A stretch of 64,000 nucleotides of DNA from Rhodobiaceae bacterium UBA7804 (GTDB lineage: Bacteria; Pseudomonadota; Alphaproteobacteria; Parvibaculales; Parvibaculaceae), in assembly GCA_002480495.1 (NCBI GenBank), contig DLCG01000008.1, positions 289,363 through 353,362 on the forward strand. The letters run 5' to 3'. Position numbers and translations under genes: made by a program. Under the pieces are notes generated by a model, which saw nothing but the letters and a program-made list of their open reading frames with translations, did not search any database and was not told where the DNA came from. This document shows positions 34,482 to 42,004 of the stretch, in pieces. Numbering within the stretch: position 1 is the stretch's first letter; every line of letters begins with the position of its first letter.

Positions 34482-35669
34482 TTAAAGGCCGAGCACCATT
34501 TTCGCGATGATGTTGTGCTGAATCTCGTTCGATCCGCCATAGATCGAGGTCTTGCGCATGTTGAAGTAATCCTGCGCGACGCCCTGCGACCCTTCGGGAC
34601 CGGGGACGAACTCATTGCCGGAGACTTCGAGACGCGGCGCCTGAACGAGCGCGTAGTTGCCGACGGCTTCGACGGCGAGCTCGGTGATGCGCTGCTGGAT
34701 CTCGGTGCCCTTGATCTTCAGGATCGAGGCTTCCGGCCCGGGACCGCGGCCCTTGCTCTCGGCAGCAAGCGTGCGCAGTTCGGTGACTTCGAGAGCGGAA
34801 AGATCGATCTCGACTTCCGCAACCTTGCGCGAGAACTCGTCCGTCTTCATAAGCGGCGTGCCGTCGACGAGTTCGGCTGTCGCAAGGCTCTTCAGACGTT
34901 CGATCGCCTTCTTGGAGCGCGCGACGCCCGCGATGCCCGAGCGCTCGTTGCCGAGCAGGAACTTCGCATAGGTCCAGCCCTTGTTTTCCTCGCCGATGAG
35001 GTTTTCGGCGGGCACCTTCACGTCTTCGAGGAAGACCTCGTTGACCTCATGCGAGCCGTCCATCGTGATGATCGGGCGAACCGTGATGCCGGGCGTCTTC
35101 ATGTCGATCAGGAGGAAGGAAATGCCTTCCTGCTGCTTCGCATTCGGATCGGTACGGACGAGGCAGAACATCCAGTCGGCGTGCTGGGCGAGCGTCGTCC
35201 AGGTCTTGCCGCCGTTGACGATGTAGTGGTCGCCCTCGCGGACGGCCTTGGTGCGCAGGCTCGCAAGGTCCGAGCCCGAGCCCGGCTCCGAATAGCCCTG
35301 GCACCACCAGTCGTCGCCCGAGAGAATGCCGGGCAGGAAACGCTTCTTCTGCTCTTCATTGCCGAAGGTGTAGATCACCGGGCCGACCATCGAGAGGCCG
35401 AAGGGCAAGAGTGGGGTCGTCTCGGCACGCGCGTTTTCCTCGTTCCAGATATAGCGCTGCGTGATGGACCAGCCGGTGCCGCCATATTCGACCGGCCAGT
35501 GCGGCGCGACCCAGCCCTTCTTGTAGAGAATGCGATGCCACGCAAGAATCTCATCCTTCGAGAGTTCGCCGCGGCGGGCGCCCTTCAGCTCCTGCGGATA
35601 GTTGTTGGCGATGAACTCGCGAACCTCGTCGCGGAAGGCGAGCTCTTCGGGGGAAAAGCGCATATCCAT
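34482..35669 (-). CDS. Acyl-CoA dehydrogenase large subunit (PimC-like)
   Basis: A 395-residue acyl-CoA dehydrogenase. YSEPGSGSDLASLRTKAV near 124, KTWTTLAQHADWMF near 150 and FLLGNERSGIAG near 240 are visible. At the YEGT position the sequence is IYGGSNEIQ, so glycine replaces the common catalytic glutamate; the Glu in NERSGIAG could serve instead, as in isovaleryl-CoA dehydrogenase-type enzymes. With the following small-subunit gene it probably forms an alpha2beta2 enzyme. A predicted promoter lies at 35808-35835. Confidence 0.87.
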   Translation of the reverse strand: MDMRFSPEELAFRDEVREFIANNYPQELKGARRGELSKDEILAWHRILYKKGWVAPHWPVEYGGTGWSITQRYIWNEENARAETTPLLPFGLSMVGPVIYTFGNEEQKKRFLPGILSGDDWWCQGYSEPGSGSDLASLRTKAVREGDHYIVNGGKTWTTLAQHADWMFCLVRTDPNAKQQEGISFLLIDMKTPGITVRPIITMDGSHEVNEVFLEDVKVPAENLIGEENKGWTYAKFLLGNERSGIAGVARSKKAIERLKSLATAELVDGTPLMKTDEFSRKVAEVEIDLSALEVTELRTLAAESKGRGPGPEASILKIKGTEIQQRITELAVEAVGNYALVQAPRLEVSGNEFVPGPEGSQGVAQDYFNMRKTSIYGGSNEIQHNIIAKMVLGL

Positions 35670-35807
35670 GGGTCAACCTCCAAAGCGGCACAGTCGCGGG
35701 CGGGTTTCACCTCCGCGCAGACAGGCCGGAATTTCATTGCACTGGCCCGGTGTCGCCCCGAGCGGAAGAACCGCCGATCCCGCGTCCATAGCCTTGTTTT
35801 GGGCGTG

Positions 35808-35835
35808 ATAATAGTGCCAAAGCCCCCCGTTGCAA
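35808..35835 (-). promoter_or_regulatory. Predicted promoter of the paired acyl-CoA dehydrogenase operon
   Basis: On the minus strand TTGCAA (35835-35830) and TATTAT (35813-35808) are separated by 16 bp. The -10 matches five of six consensus bases. It would give a leader of about 130 nt before the ATG at 35669. Confidence 0.45.
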
Positions 35836-35894
35836 GCGCGCCCACTCGTAAGGGCCGAACGGGGCGCTGTGCATCCATGAACGGGCCATACCCT

Positions 35895-36875
35895 TCAGAG
35901 CTGATCCCGCCTCGCCGTGCCGCCGTGAATGGCGAGAGCCGATTTCACGATGCCGAGACCGAGGGCGGCGCCCGCCCCTTCCTCGAGCGAGATACCGGTT
36001 TCGAGGAGCGGCTTCTTGCCGATCGCGGCAAGGAGGCGGGCATGGGCCGGGTCGGCGGCGACGTGGGCCGCCATGCAGTGATCGAGAGCCGCCGGTTCGA
36101 GCCTGTGCAGGACGGCCGCGGCGGCGCAGGTGACGAAACCGTCGAGCAGGACCGGGATGCGCTGGTAGCGCGCGGCAAGGATGGCCCCCGCAATCGCCGC
36201 GAGCTCGCGCGAGCCGACGCGGCGGAGCGCCTCCAGTGGGTCGGCGAGGCGGCCTTCATGGGTTGCGAGAGCGGCGGCAACGGCCTCGTTCGCAAAGGCA
36301 GAACCATCTGTCCAGTCGCCCGGCGCGCCGCCGAAAAGCGCGGCGGCAAGCGCGGCGGCGGCAATGCGCCCGCCCTCGCCCGCCGCACCGAGGCAGAGAA
36401 GATCGGTGCCGCCAGCAATTGCCTCCATGCCGAAGGCCATCGTCGCGGCGCAGCCGGCTTCCGAGAGCGCCTCGCCAGTGCGAATGTCCGGCACGGGCAT
36501 ATCAAGCGCGAGGTCGAAGACCTTGAGCCCCGCTTCCGCGCCAAGGGCAAGCTGGTTCACGGCGCCGCCGCCCGCTGCGTAAAGCTCGACCAGCCTGTGG
36601 GTGGCATTGGGCTCGGCGCCGGGGATCGCGGCCGCGAGGCCATGCGTGCCCGCGAAGATCGCGATGAGGGGCCTCGTCACCGCGGGCTTGGTCATCGCCG
36701 CCCAGCCCGCGACCCATTCGGCCAGTTCGGCCATGCGGCCAAGCGAACCCTCGGGCAAGGCGAGCGAGGCGGTATGCGCGGCGGCGGCGGCACGCGCCTC
36801 CTCGTCCACGGGCGGCAAGCCACCGAGAAGGTTGCGGATATCGTCGAAGGGCATGCCGGTTGCGGCGCGGGACAT
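35895..36875 (-). CDS. cobT: Nicotinate-nucleotide--dimethylbenzimidazole phosphoribosyltransferase
   Basis: CobT makes alpha-ribazole phosphate, the lower-ligand precursor of cobalamin. At 326 residues from ATG 36875 (RBS GAGGCG) it has normal length. Visible features are PEGSLGRMAELAEW near 42, IFAGTHGLAA near 75 and the catalytic region LEEGAGAALGLGIVKSA near 305, containing the general-base glutamate. It is isolated from other cob genes except cobA 1.7 kb upstream on the same strand. No cobalamin riboswitch is seen in the 80 bp upstream. Confidence 0.92.
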   Translation of the reverse strand: MSRAATGMPFDDIRNLLGGLPPVDEEARAAAAAHTASLALPEGSLGRMAELAEWVAGWAAMTKPAVTRPLIAIFAGTHGLAAAIPGAEPNATHRLVELYAAGGGAVNQLALGAEAGLKVFDLALDMPVPDIRTGEALSEAGCAATMAFGMEAIAGGTDLLCLGAAGEGGRIAAAALAAALFGGAPGDWTDGSAFANEAVAAALATHEGRLADPLEALRRVGSRELAAIAGAILAARYQRIPVLLDGFVTCAAAAVLHRLEPAALDHCMAAHVAADPAHARLLAAIGKKPLLETGISLEEGAGAALGLGIVKSALAIHGGTARRDQL

Positions 36876-36956
36876 TGACGCCTCGATTGTCGCGTGAAAG
36901 GAAGTGACGGCTCTATACTCTTTCATATGCGTTCCGAGAACCCCGGAAAGGTTCCC

Positions 36957-37196
36957 ATGAGTTATTCGAAGCCCATCAAGAGCCCCTGCATCAGCATCTG
37001 CGCCGTGGACGGCCGTGCGAATGTCTGCCGGGGCTGCGGGCGGAGCCTGAAGGAAATCGCGGGCTGGGGCGCGATGAGCGACGCGGAGCGGGACGAAGTC
37101 CTGCGCGAATTGCCCTCACGGATCGAAAGCCTCGGCGACAAGGCAAGCGCCAGGGAAGAGGCGATGGCGAAGATCCGCGAGGCGCTTGGCGATTAG
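36957..37196 (+). CDS. DUF1289 small Cys-rich protein
   Basis: A 79-residue protein. The Cys pattern SPCISICAVDG...VCRGCGRSL (C-x3-C and C-x2-C, about residues 10-28) may bind a metal or an iron-sulfur cluster. WGAMSDAERDEVL is the other conserved block of DUF1289. ATG 36957 follows GGAAAGG. It diverges from cobT and converges with the DUF4239 gene. Function unknown. Confidence 0.85.
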   Translation: MSYSKPIKSPCISICAVDGRANVCRGCGRSLKEIAGWGAMSDAERDEVLRELPSRIESLGDKASAREEAMAKIREALGD

Positions 37197-37204
37197 ACAC
37201 GCCG

Positions 37205-37966
37205 TCATTCTCCGAACGCGCCCAGCACATTCTCCATCGGGGCGGACGAAACCGGGAAAGGTCCACGAAACGGATTGTCCTGAATGGCAATCAGCCAAAG
37301 CGCAATGACGGCAGCCGCACCAAAGACCGCAATCGCGGCGGCATTTGGCTGCCACCGTTCAAGATGGGCCATGCCCCCTGCGAACTGCGAGAGAAAGCCG
37401 AGCAGGAAGAGCCCCGTCCAGGCGATCTGAATGGAATGTGTCGTCACGATCGCGATGCGATCGCTGCGGGCGTCCGCAATCCTCCAGACAAGGGACACCA
37501 TCTGACCGTGAATTGAAGACGGGACACCTTCAAGGTTTCTCACCGTTTCGATAAGCGCCAACAATGCGCGTCCCGCTTCCGGACTACTCTTTTCCTTGAG
37601 CATGAGCGGCCATTCGATGGTGACGACTGACTCCGCATAGGCGCGAAGGGCCTCACGGAGGGCATCGCTCTCGCTTTCCCTCCCTGCGATCACTTCAAGC
37701 GCCAGCAAGGCGGTCGTTTCCGTCTCCACGGCCTGAAGCGCCGCATTCTTCTGGGCGACAAGATTGGCAAGAAGGAAGCCTGCAAAGAGCGCGAAGAGCG
37801 TGGAGGTGGTGGCGAATATCTGCGGAGCGAGCGCGTATTTTCGGAAACTCTCACGAAACGGCGAGTGGCACTGCAGCCAGTGGATAAAGCCCCCCGAGAC
37901 AGAGAAGATGAAGATGAGGACCGGAAGGACGAGAAGCGGATGAAAATGAAGCCAGAATCGAAACAT
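37205..37966 (-). CDS. DUF4239 (bestrophin-like) membrane protein
   Basis: 253 residues. Hydrophobic helices lie near 8-26, 47-70, 175-197 and 210-230, with a central cytoplasmic helical part rich in charged residues (NAALQAVETETTALLALE). This two-plus-two layout and the tail match DUF4239, a family distantly likened to bestrophin anion channels. ATG 37966 is chosen, after GGGGGGCAAGG. Function unknown. Its 5' side faces a divergent predicted promoter at 37993-38020. Confidence 0.72.
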   Translation of the reverse strand: MFRFWLHFHPLLVLPVLIFIFSVSGGFIHWLQCHSPFRESFRKYALAPQIFATTSTLFALFAGFLLANLVAQKNAALQAVETETTALLALEVIAGRESESDALREALRAYAESVVTIEWPLMLKEKSSPEAGRALLALIETVRNLEGVPSSIHGQMVSLVWRIADARSDRIAIVTTHSIQIAWTGLFLLGFLSQFAGGMAHLERWQPNAAAIAVFGAAAVIALWLIAIQDNPFRGPFPVSSAPMENVLGAFGE

Positions 37967-37992
37967 GCCTTGCCCCCCGGCTTGCGGGCCGC

Positions 37993-38020
37993 TTGACAGG
38001 CGCCCCCCCGAAAATATTGG
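37993..38020 (+). promoter_or_regulatory. Predicted plus-strand promoter into a gene-free region
   Basis: A perfect TTGACA (37993-37998), 16-bp spacer and TATTGG (38015-38020). No plus-strand protein gene follows within 1.5 kb, but a hairpin-rich segment with a terminator does. Confidence 0.45.
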
Positions 38021-38026
38021 CATGTG

Positions 38027-38160
38027 TCCTGCCAGAGTTAAACGACAATGATGTGACGTGCGTCCGGCTCCGCAAGGCGGACGCCTTCGGAGTTTTGCGC
38101 GATGTGCGGCCTTCGAGTGAAGGTTGCGCGGAGCGGCGGCGACGCCGCCTTTCTATTTTT
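38027..38160 (+). ncRNA. Candidate small RNA with three hairpins and a terminator
   Basis: Downstream of the predicted promoter come GCGTCCG/CGGACGC (38060-38084), CCTTC-GAGT-GAAGG (38110-38123), and a terminal stem GGCGGC-GAC-GCCGCC (38135-38149) followed by TTTCTATTTTT. Length would be about 130 nt. No similarity to SRP RNA, tmRNA or RNase P is apparent. The segment 38161-38488 further on shows no gene or clear element. Confidence 0.45.
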
Positions 38161-38488
38161 GTATTGGCGGGGTGCGTCCTCCTCCGACGCTCCGCGCACG
38201 GCGATTTTGGGATCTACCTCATTTTTCCAACCCAGCGGTTTACCGGCTTTTATCGGCCGGGCCGCCTGCGAACCGTAGTGTTCGCCACCCTCAAAGATCC
38301 TCCCGGGCCGCGCGGTACGTTACTCCGCACGTCGCAGGACGCCGTTCCCTCTCCACGCAACCGGCCGTCCGGACGCGCCCTTCGTGGAGCGAGATCAGAT
38401 CAATATGGGTACGGAGGAATGGAGGGGGATAAGTTTATTTCGTCTCTTAGGGGAAGACGTGGCGCGGCAGTTGCCCCACAAGAGTCTT

Positions 38489-38557
38489 GCGAAGCGGACG
38501 CCGCTTCGCGGCTACTGGATTGCCGGCCTCCTTGATTACAAAGGAGGGCCCGGCAAT
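38489..38557. repeat. Two adjacent palindromic repeat-like hairpins
   Basis: Hairpin A (38489-38509) pairs GCGAAGCGG with CCGCTTCGC across ACG. Hairpin B (38519-38557) pairs ATTGCCGG with CCGGCAAT and CCTCCTT with AAGGAGG, with a two-base bulge and a GATTACA loop. The ATTGCCGG...CCGGCAATGACG form resembles dispersed palindromes common in alphaproteobacterial intergenic DNA. It lies just after the cobA 3' end, so it may also act as its terminator or mRNA stabiliser. Confidence 0.6.
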
Positions 38558-38576
38558 GACGAGTGGGGGGTGAGGT

Positions 38577-39482
38577 CTAGCCCGCGTCTTCGATACCGCG
38601 GAGGCCGAGCGGATCGCGCTTGAGGATGCGGCTTTCGAGGGCGCCGAGCCAGTCGAGCCCCTCGCGGAGCTTCACGACATCGCCGATGACGATGATGGCG
38701 GGCGCCTTGAACTCCGCACGCGCGACATCTTCCACCGCGCGGCCGAGCGTCGTCTCCAGCACGGTCTGGTCCTTCAGCGTCGCGTTGCGCACGAGGGCAA
38801 CGGGCTCATTCGCGCTGCGGCCATTCTCGATCAGGAGCCGCGAGATTTCGCCCAGATGCGAGAGCGCCATGTAGAGCACGATGACGGGCGAGCCCTTCGC
38901 GATGGAGGGCCAGTCGAGATTTTCCGGCACATTGCCGCCCGCCATATGGCCGGTAACGAAGGTGACGGCGTGATTCACGTCGCGATGCGTGACCGGGATG
39001 CCAGCATAGCCGAGGCCTCCGACGCCCGCCGTAACGCCGGGGACGAGACGGAAGGGAATGCCCGCATCGACAAGAGCAAGCGCTTCCTCGCCGCCGCGGC
39101 CGAAGACGAAGGGGTCCCCGCCCTTGAGGCGGAGTACCCGCTTGCCGGAACGGGCAAGCTCCACCAGCTTCGCGGAAATGTCGCGCTGCTTCGGGCTCGG
39201 CTTGCCGCCGCGCTTGCCGGAATATTCGAGCTTCGCGTGGGGAGCCGCGAATTGCAGCACCGTTTCGTCCACCAGCGCGTCGTAGACGACGACATCGGCC
39301 TGGCGGAGCGCGTTGAGCGCATGAAGGGTCAGCAAGCCCGGATCGCCTGGCCCCGCGCCGACGAGCCAGACCCAGCCGGGCTCGAACGCCGGCAGGCCGA
39401 GCGCGGACGCCGCCTCGCCCACACCATCCGGCAGGGGGCGTGACTTGCGGCCCGTCAGCGATATGACCTTGTCGTTGGACAT
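38577..39482 (-). CDS. cobA: Uroporphyrinogen-III C-methyltransferase
   Basis: 301 residues. SUMT adds methyl groups from S-adenosylmethionine at C2 and C7 of uroporphyrinogen III, giving precorrin-2 for cobalamin or siroheme. Motifs are VGAGPGDPGLLTL near 41, YDALVDETVL near 66, LKGGDPFVFGRGGEE near 117 and PGVTAGVGGLGYAGIPVTHR near 142, ending with NVPENLDWPSIA and YMALSHLGEI. It lacks the CysG precorrin-2 dehydrogenase domain. A CtrA-type box lies 7-21 bp upstream of its ATG. Confidence 0.93.
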   Translation of the reverse strand: MSNDKVISLTGRKSRPLPDGVGEAASALGLPAFEPGWVWLVGAGPGDPGLLTLHALNALRQADVVVYDALVDETVLQFAAPHAKLEYSGKRGGKPSPKQRDISAKLVELARSGKRVLRLKGGDPFVFGRGGEEALALVDAGIPFRLVPGVTAGVGGLGYAGIPVTHRDVNHAVTFVTGHMAGGNVPENLDWPSIAKGSPVIVLYMALSHLGEISRLLIENGRSANEPVALVRNATLKDQTVLETTLGRAVEDVARAEFKAPAIIVIGDVVKLREGLDWLGALESRILKRDPLGLRGIEDAG

Positions 39483-39488
39483 TTCACT

Positions 39489-39503
39489 TTAATTTCACGT
39501 TAA
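39489..39503. promoter_or_regulatory. Full CtrA-type binding site TTAA-N7-TTAA
   Basis: TTAA (39489-39492), seven bases, TTAA (39500-39503) match the Caulobacter CtrA consensus exactly. In DNA this GC-rich well under one match per window is expected by chance. It lies between cobA and the divergent retropepsin-like protease, 108 bp upstream of the latter. Confidence 0.6.
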
Positions 39504-39610
39504 TTAATCTTCAATTCAAACCTAGCATGTAAATAAGAGCTTGTCGCCCATCTTCCAAGGTGCGCCATGCGATTACCCTTTTCTCAATATCCCGCGCTAG
39601 TCTGCCCTTC

Positions 39611-40306
39611 ATGAGACAGAACAACTGGACATGGGCGGCGCTTGTGCTGCTTGCGGCGGCTGCGCTGCTGCTTTTTCTGGTGAACCGCTTTCCGGGCGCA
39701 CTGGACAGCGAAAACGCACAGATGCGCTTCGTCTATGGCGTGCTGCTGCTGGCGCTGGTGGGCACCGGCGTGGTGATGGGCTGGCGCGAGCGGGCGGGCG
39801 TGGCGCTGAAGCAGGCGCTGGCCTGGATCGCCATCGGACTGGTGCTGGTCATCGGCTATTCCTATCGCGATGTGTTTTCGGACATAGGGAACCGTGTGCG
39901 TTCCGAGCTTGTTCCTTCGGCGCCGGTGACCGGCGAGCCTGGAACGGCCTTCCTCTCGCGCGACATGACCGGGCATTTCCATGCCGATGCGCTGGTGAAC
40001 GGCACGCATGTGCGCTTCATGGTGGATACGGGGGCGAGCGATGTGGCGCTCAGCGCCGCCGATGCACAGCGGATCGGTATCGACCTCTCGAAACTCCGCT
40101 ACACCATCCCCTACAGCACGGCGAACGGCACGATCTATGCCGCAGCCGTGACGCTGGACGAAGTGAAAGTGGGCGGGATCACGCTGCGGAATGTGGATGC
40201 CTCGGTGTCGCAGGGCGGGCTCGACAGGTCGCTTCTCGGCATGAGCTTTCTCGGCCGGCTCGCCTCCGTCGAGGTGCGGGGCGAACGGCTGGTGCTGCGC
40301 TACTAG
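39611..40306 (+). CDS. Retropepsin-like aspartic protease with N-terminal membrane anchor (PerP-like)
   Basis: About 231 residues. Two or three hydrophobic helices (roughly 7-24, 42-60, 66-84) are followed by a periplasmic-type domain with the single aspartic protease signature FMVDTGASDVALS (catalytic Asp near 139) and SLLGMSFLGRL near the C-terminus. This TIGR02281-type clan AA layout includes Caulobacter PerP, which trims the polarity protein PodJ. A GTG start at 39560 (after AAGG) is possible. A CtrA box lies upstream. The PodJ-type substrate is inferred only. Confidence 0.82.
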   Translation: MRQNNWTWAALVLLAAAALLLFLVNRFPGALDSENAQMRFVYGVLLLALVGTGVVMGWRERAGVALKQALAWIAIGLVLVIGYSYRDVFSDIGNRVRSELVPSAPVTGEPGTAFLSRDMTGHFHADALVNGTHVRFMVDTGASDVALSAADAQRIGIDLSKLRYTIPYSTANGTIYAAAVTLDEVKVGGITLRNVDASVSQGGLDRSLLGMSFLGRLASVEVRGERLVLRY

Positions 40307-40434
40307 GCCGCCGGAGAGACCGCCATTCTCCCGCCTCATTCCACGGTTCAATAGCGGATCGGACTGTCATCCCTTCCTGCCGAAACTTCGCTATAAAGAT
40401 TCGTCGAGACCACCCTACCCCTCCCGGAGACAAC

Positions 40435-41934
40435 ATGACGCTGAAGCCGCGCGCCGACCTGAAACCCAATACGCCGGAATTCGAAAACCTGCCGCTCGTC
40501 TCTCCCAACGGGTTTCGCGAATATGACGCGCGCTGGCTCTTCGAAAAGGAAATCAACCTTGTGGGCGTGCAGGCGCTGGGGCTCGGCCTCGGCACGGCCA
40601 TTCACGAAATGGGTGTGCGGCCCGCGATCGCGGTCGGACACGACTTCCGCTCCTACTCCGCCTCGATCAAGCAGGCACTCATCATCGGCCTGATGGAAGC
40701 CGGCTGCGAGGTGCACGACATCGGGCTGGCGCTTTCGCCTGTCGCCTATTTCTCGCAATTCGCGCTCGACGTGCCCTGCGTCGCGATGGTGACGGCGAGC
40801 CACAACGAGAACGGATGGACGGGCGTGAAGATGGGCGCGCAGCGGCCGCTGACCTTCGGACCGGACGAGATGAACCGGCTGAAGGAAATCGTGCTGAACG
40901 GCAAAGGCGTTGCGCGCGAGGGCGGACGCTATATCCGCGTGGAGGACATGGCCGCGCGCTATATCGCCGACCTTACCGACCGGCCGAAGATCAAGCGCAA
41001 GCTCCGCGTCGTCGCGGCCTGCGGCAATGGCACGGCGGGCGCCTTCGCACCGAAAGTGCTGGAGGGGATCGGCGTGGAAGTGATCCCGCTCGACTGCGAA
41101 CTCGACTGGACCTTCCCGCGCTACAATCCGAACCCGGAAGACATGGAGATGCTCCATGCGCTGGCCGAAAAGGTGCGCGAGACGGGCGCCGATGTCGGCC
41201 TCGGCTTCGACGGCGATGGCGACCGCTGCGGCGTGGTCGACGATACGGGCGAGGAAATCTTCGCCGACAAGGTGGGCGTGATGCTGGCGCGCGATCTTTC
41301 CGCGCAGCACCCACACGCGCAGTTCGTTGTCGACGTGAAATCGACGGGCCTTTTCCTCACCGACCCGGTGCTGATCGCCAATGGCGCGAAGACCGACTAC
41401 TGGAAGACGGGCCATTCCTACATCAAGCGTCGCGCGCATGAGCTGAAGGCTCTCGTCGGCTTCGAGAAGTCGGGCCACTATTTCTTCAATCCGCCGATCG
41501 GCCGCGGCTATGACGACGGGCTCGTCTCGGCCATCGCGATCTGCGACATGCTGGACCGGAACCCGGACAAGAAGATGTCGGAGCTTCGCGAGGCGCTGCC
41601 CAAGACCTGGGGCTCGCCGACCATGTCGCCCCATTGCCCGGACGAAAAGAAGTATGAAGTCGTGGAGCGGATGGTGAAGCTCTTTTCCGGCATGGCGGAG
41701 AAAGGCGAAACGCTGATCGGCCAGAAGATCCGCGATGTCGTGACCGTGAACGGCGTGCGCGTGACGGTGGAAGACGGGACCTGGGGCCTCGTCCGCGCCT
41801 CCTCCAACAAGCCGGGGCTCGTGGTCGTGGTGGAAAGCCCGGCATCGGAAGCGAATATGCGCGCCATGTTCGCGGAAGTGGACAAGCATCTCTCCGCGCA
41901 GCCGGAAGTCGGCGAGTACGACCAGAAGATCTGA
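40435..41934 (+). CDS. Phosphomannomutase/phosphoglucomutase
   Basis: 499 residues of the alpha-D-phosphohexomutase family, interconverting hexose 1- and 6-phosphates for surface glycan precursors. The phosphoserine loop is TASHNENGW (Ser near 120), the metal-binding loop GFDGDGDR near 258, the sugar-binding GFEKSGHY near 342, and the phosphate-binding region RASSNKPGL near 447. ATG 40435 follows GGAGA. The protease gene 128 bp upstream is in the same direction but a different frame. The two-substrate type (AlgC/PMM-PGM) is favoured by length and motifs. It may supply the glycosyltransferase clusters. Confidence 0.92.
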   Translation: MTLKPRADLKPNTPEFENLPLVSPNGFREYDARWLFEKEINLVGVQALGLGLGTAIHEMGVRPAIAVGHDFRSYSASIKQALIIGLMEAGCEVHDIGLALSPVAYFSQFALDVPCVAMVTASHNENGWTGVKMGAQRPLTFGPDEMNRLKEIVLNGKGVAREGGRYIRVEDMAARYIADLTDRPKIKRKLRVVAACGNGTAGAFAPKVLEGIGVEVIPLDCELDWTFPRYNPNPEDMEMLHALAEKVRETGADVGLGFDGDGDRCGVVDDTGEEIFADKVGVMLARDLSAQHPHAQFVVDVKSTGLFLTDPVLIANGAKTDYWKTGHSYIKRRAHELKALVGFEKSGHYFFNPPIGRGYDDGLVSAIAICDMLDRNPDKKMSELREALPKTWGSPTMSPHCPDEKKYEVVERMVKLFSGMAEKGETLIGQKIRDVVTVNGVRVTVEDGTWGLVRASSNKPGLVVVVESPASEANMRAMFAEVDKHLSAQPEVGEYDQKI

Positions 41935-42004
41935 AGCTCTTGCAGCTTGCCCTTGCGCGCCTTGCCGGTCACTCTCGCGATAACGAGAAACCGGGAGGCG
42001 GCGC

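Noticed and set aside
36876..36956. A cobalamin riboswitch upstream of cobT
   Set aside because: The gap is only about 80 bp and shows no B12-box-like sequence.
37993..38535. A 180-codon plus-strand frame in the gene-free region
   Set aside because: It crosses a promoter, several perfect hairpins and a terminator, and its composition is Arg/Pro-rich like random GC-rich DNA.
39631..40434. A plus-strand open frame that would extend PMM/PGM upstream through the protease gene
   Set aside because: It overlaps the protease in another frame, its translation is Arg/Ala-rich shadow sequence, and homology starts at ATG 40435 with a good RBS.
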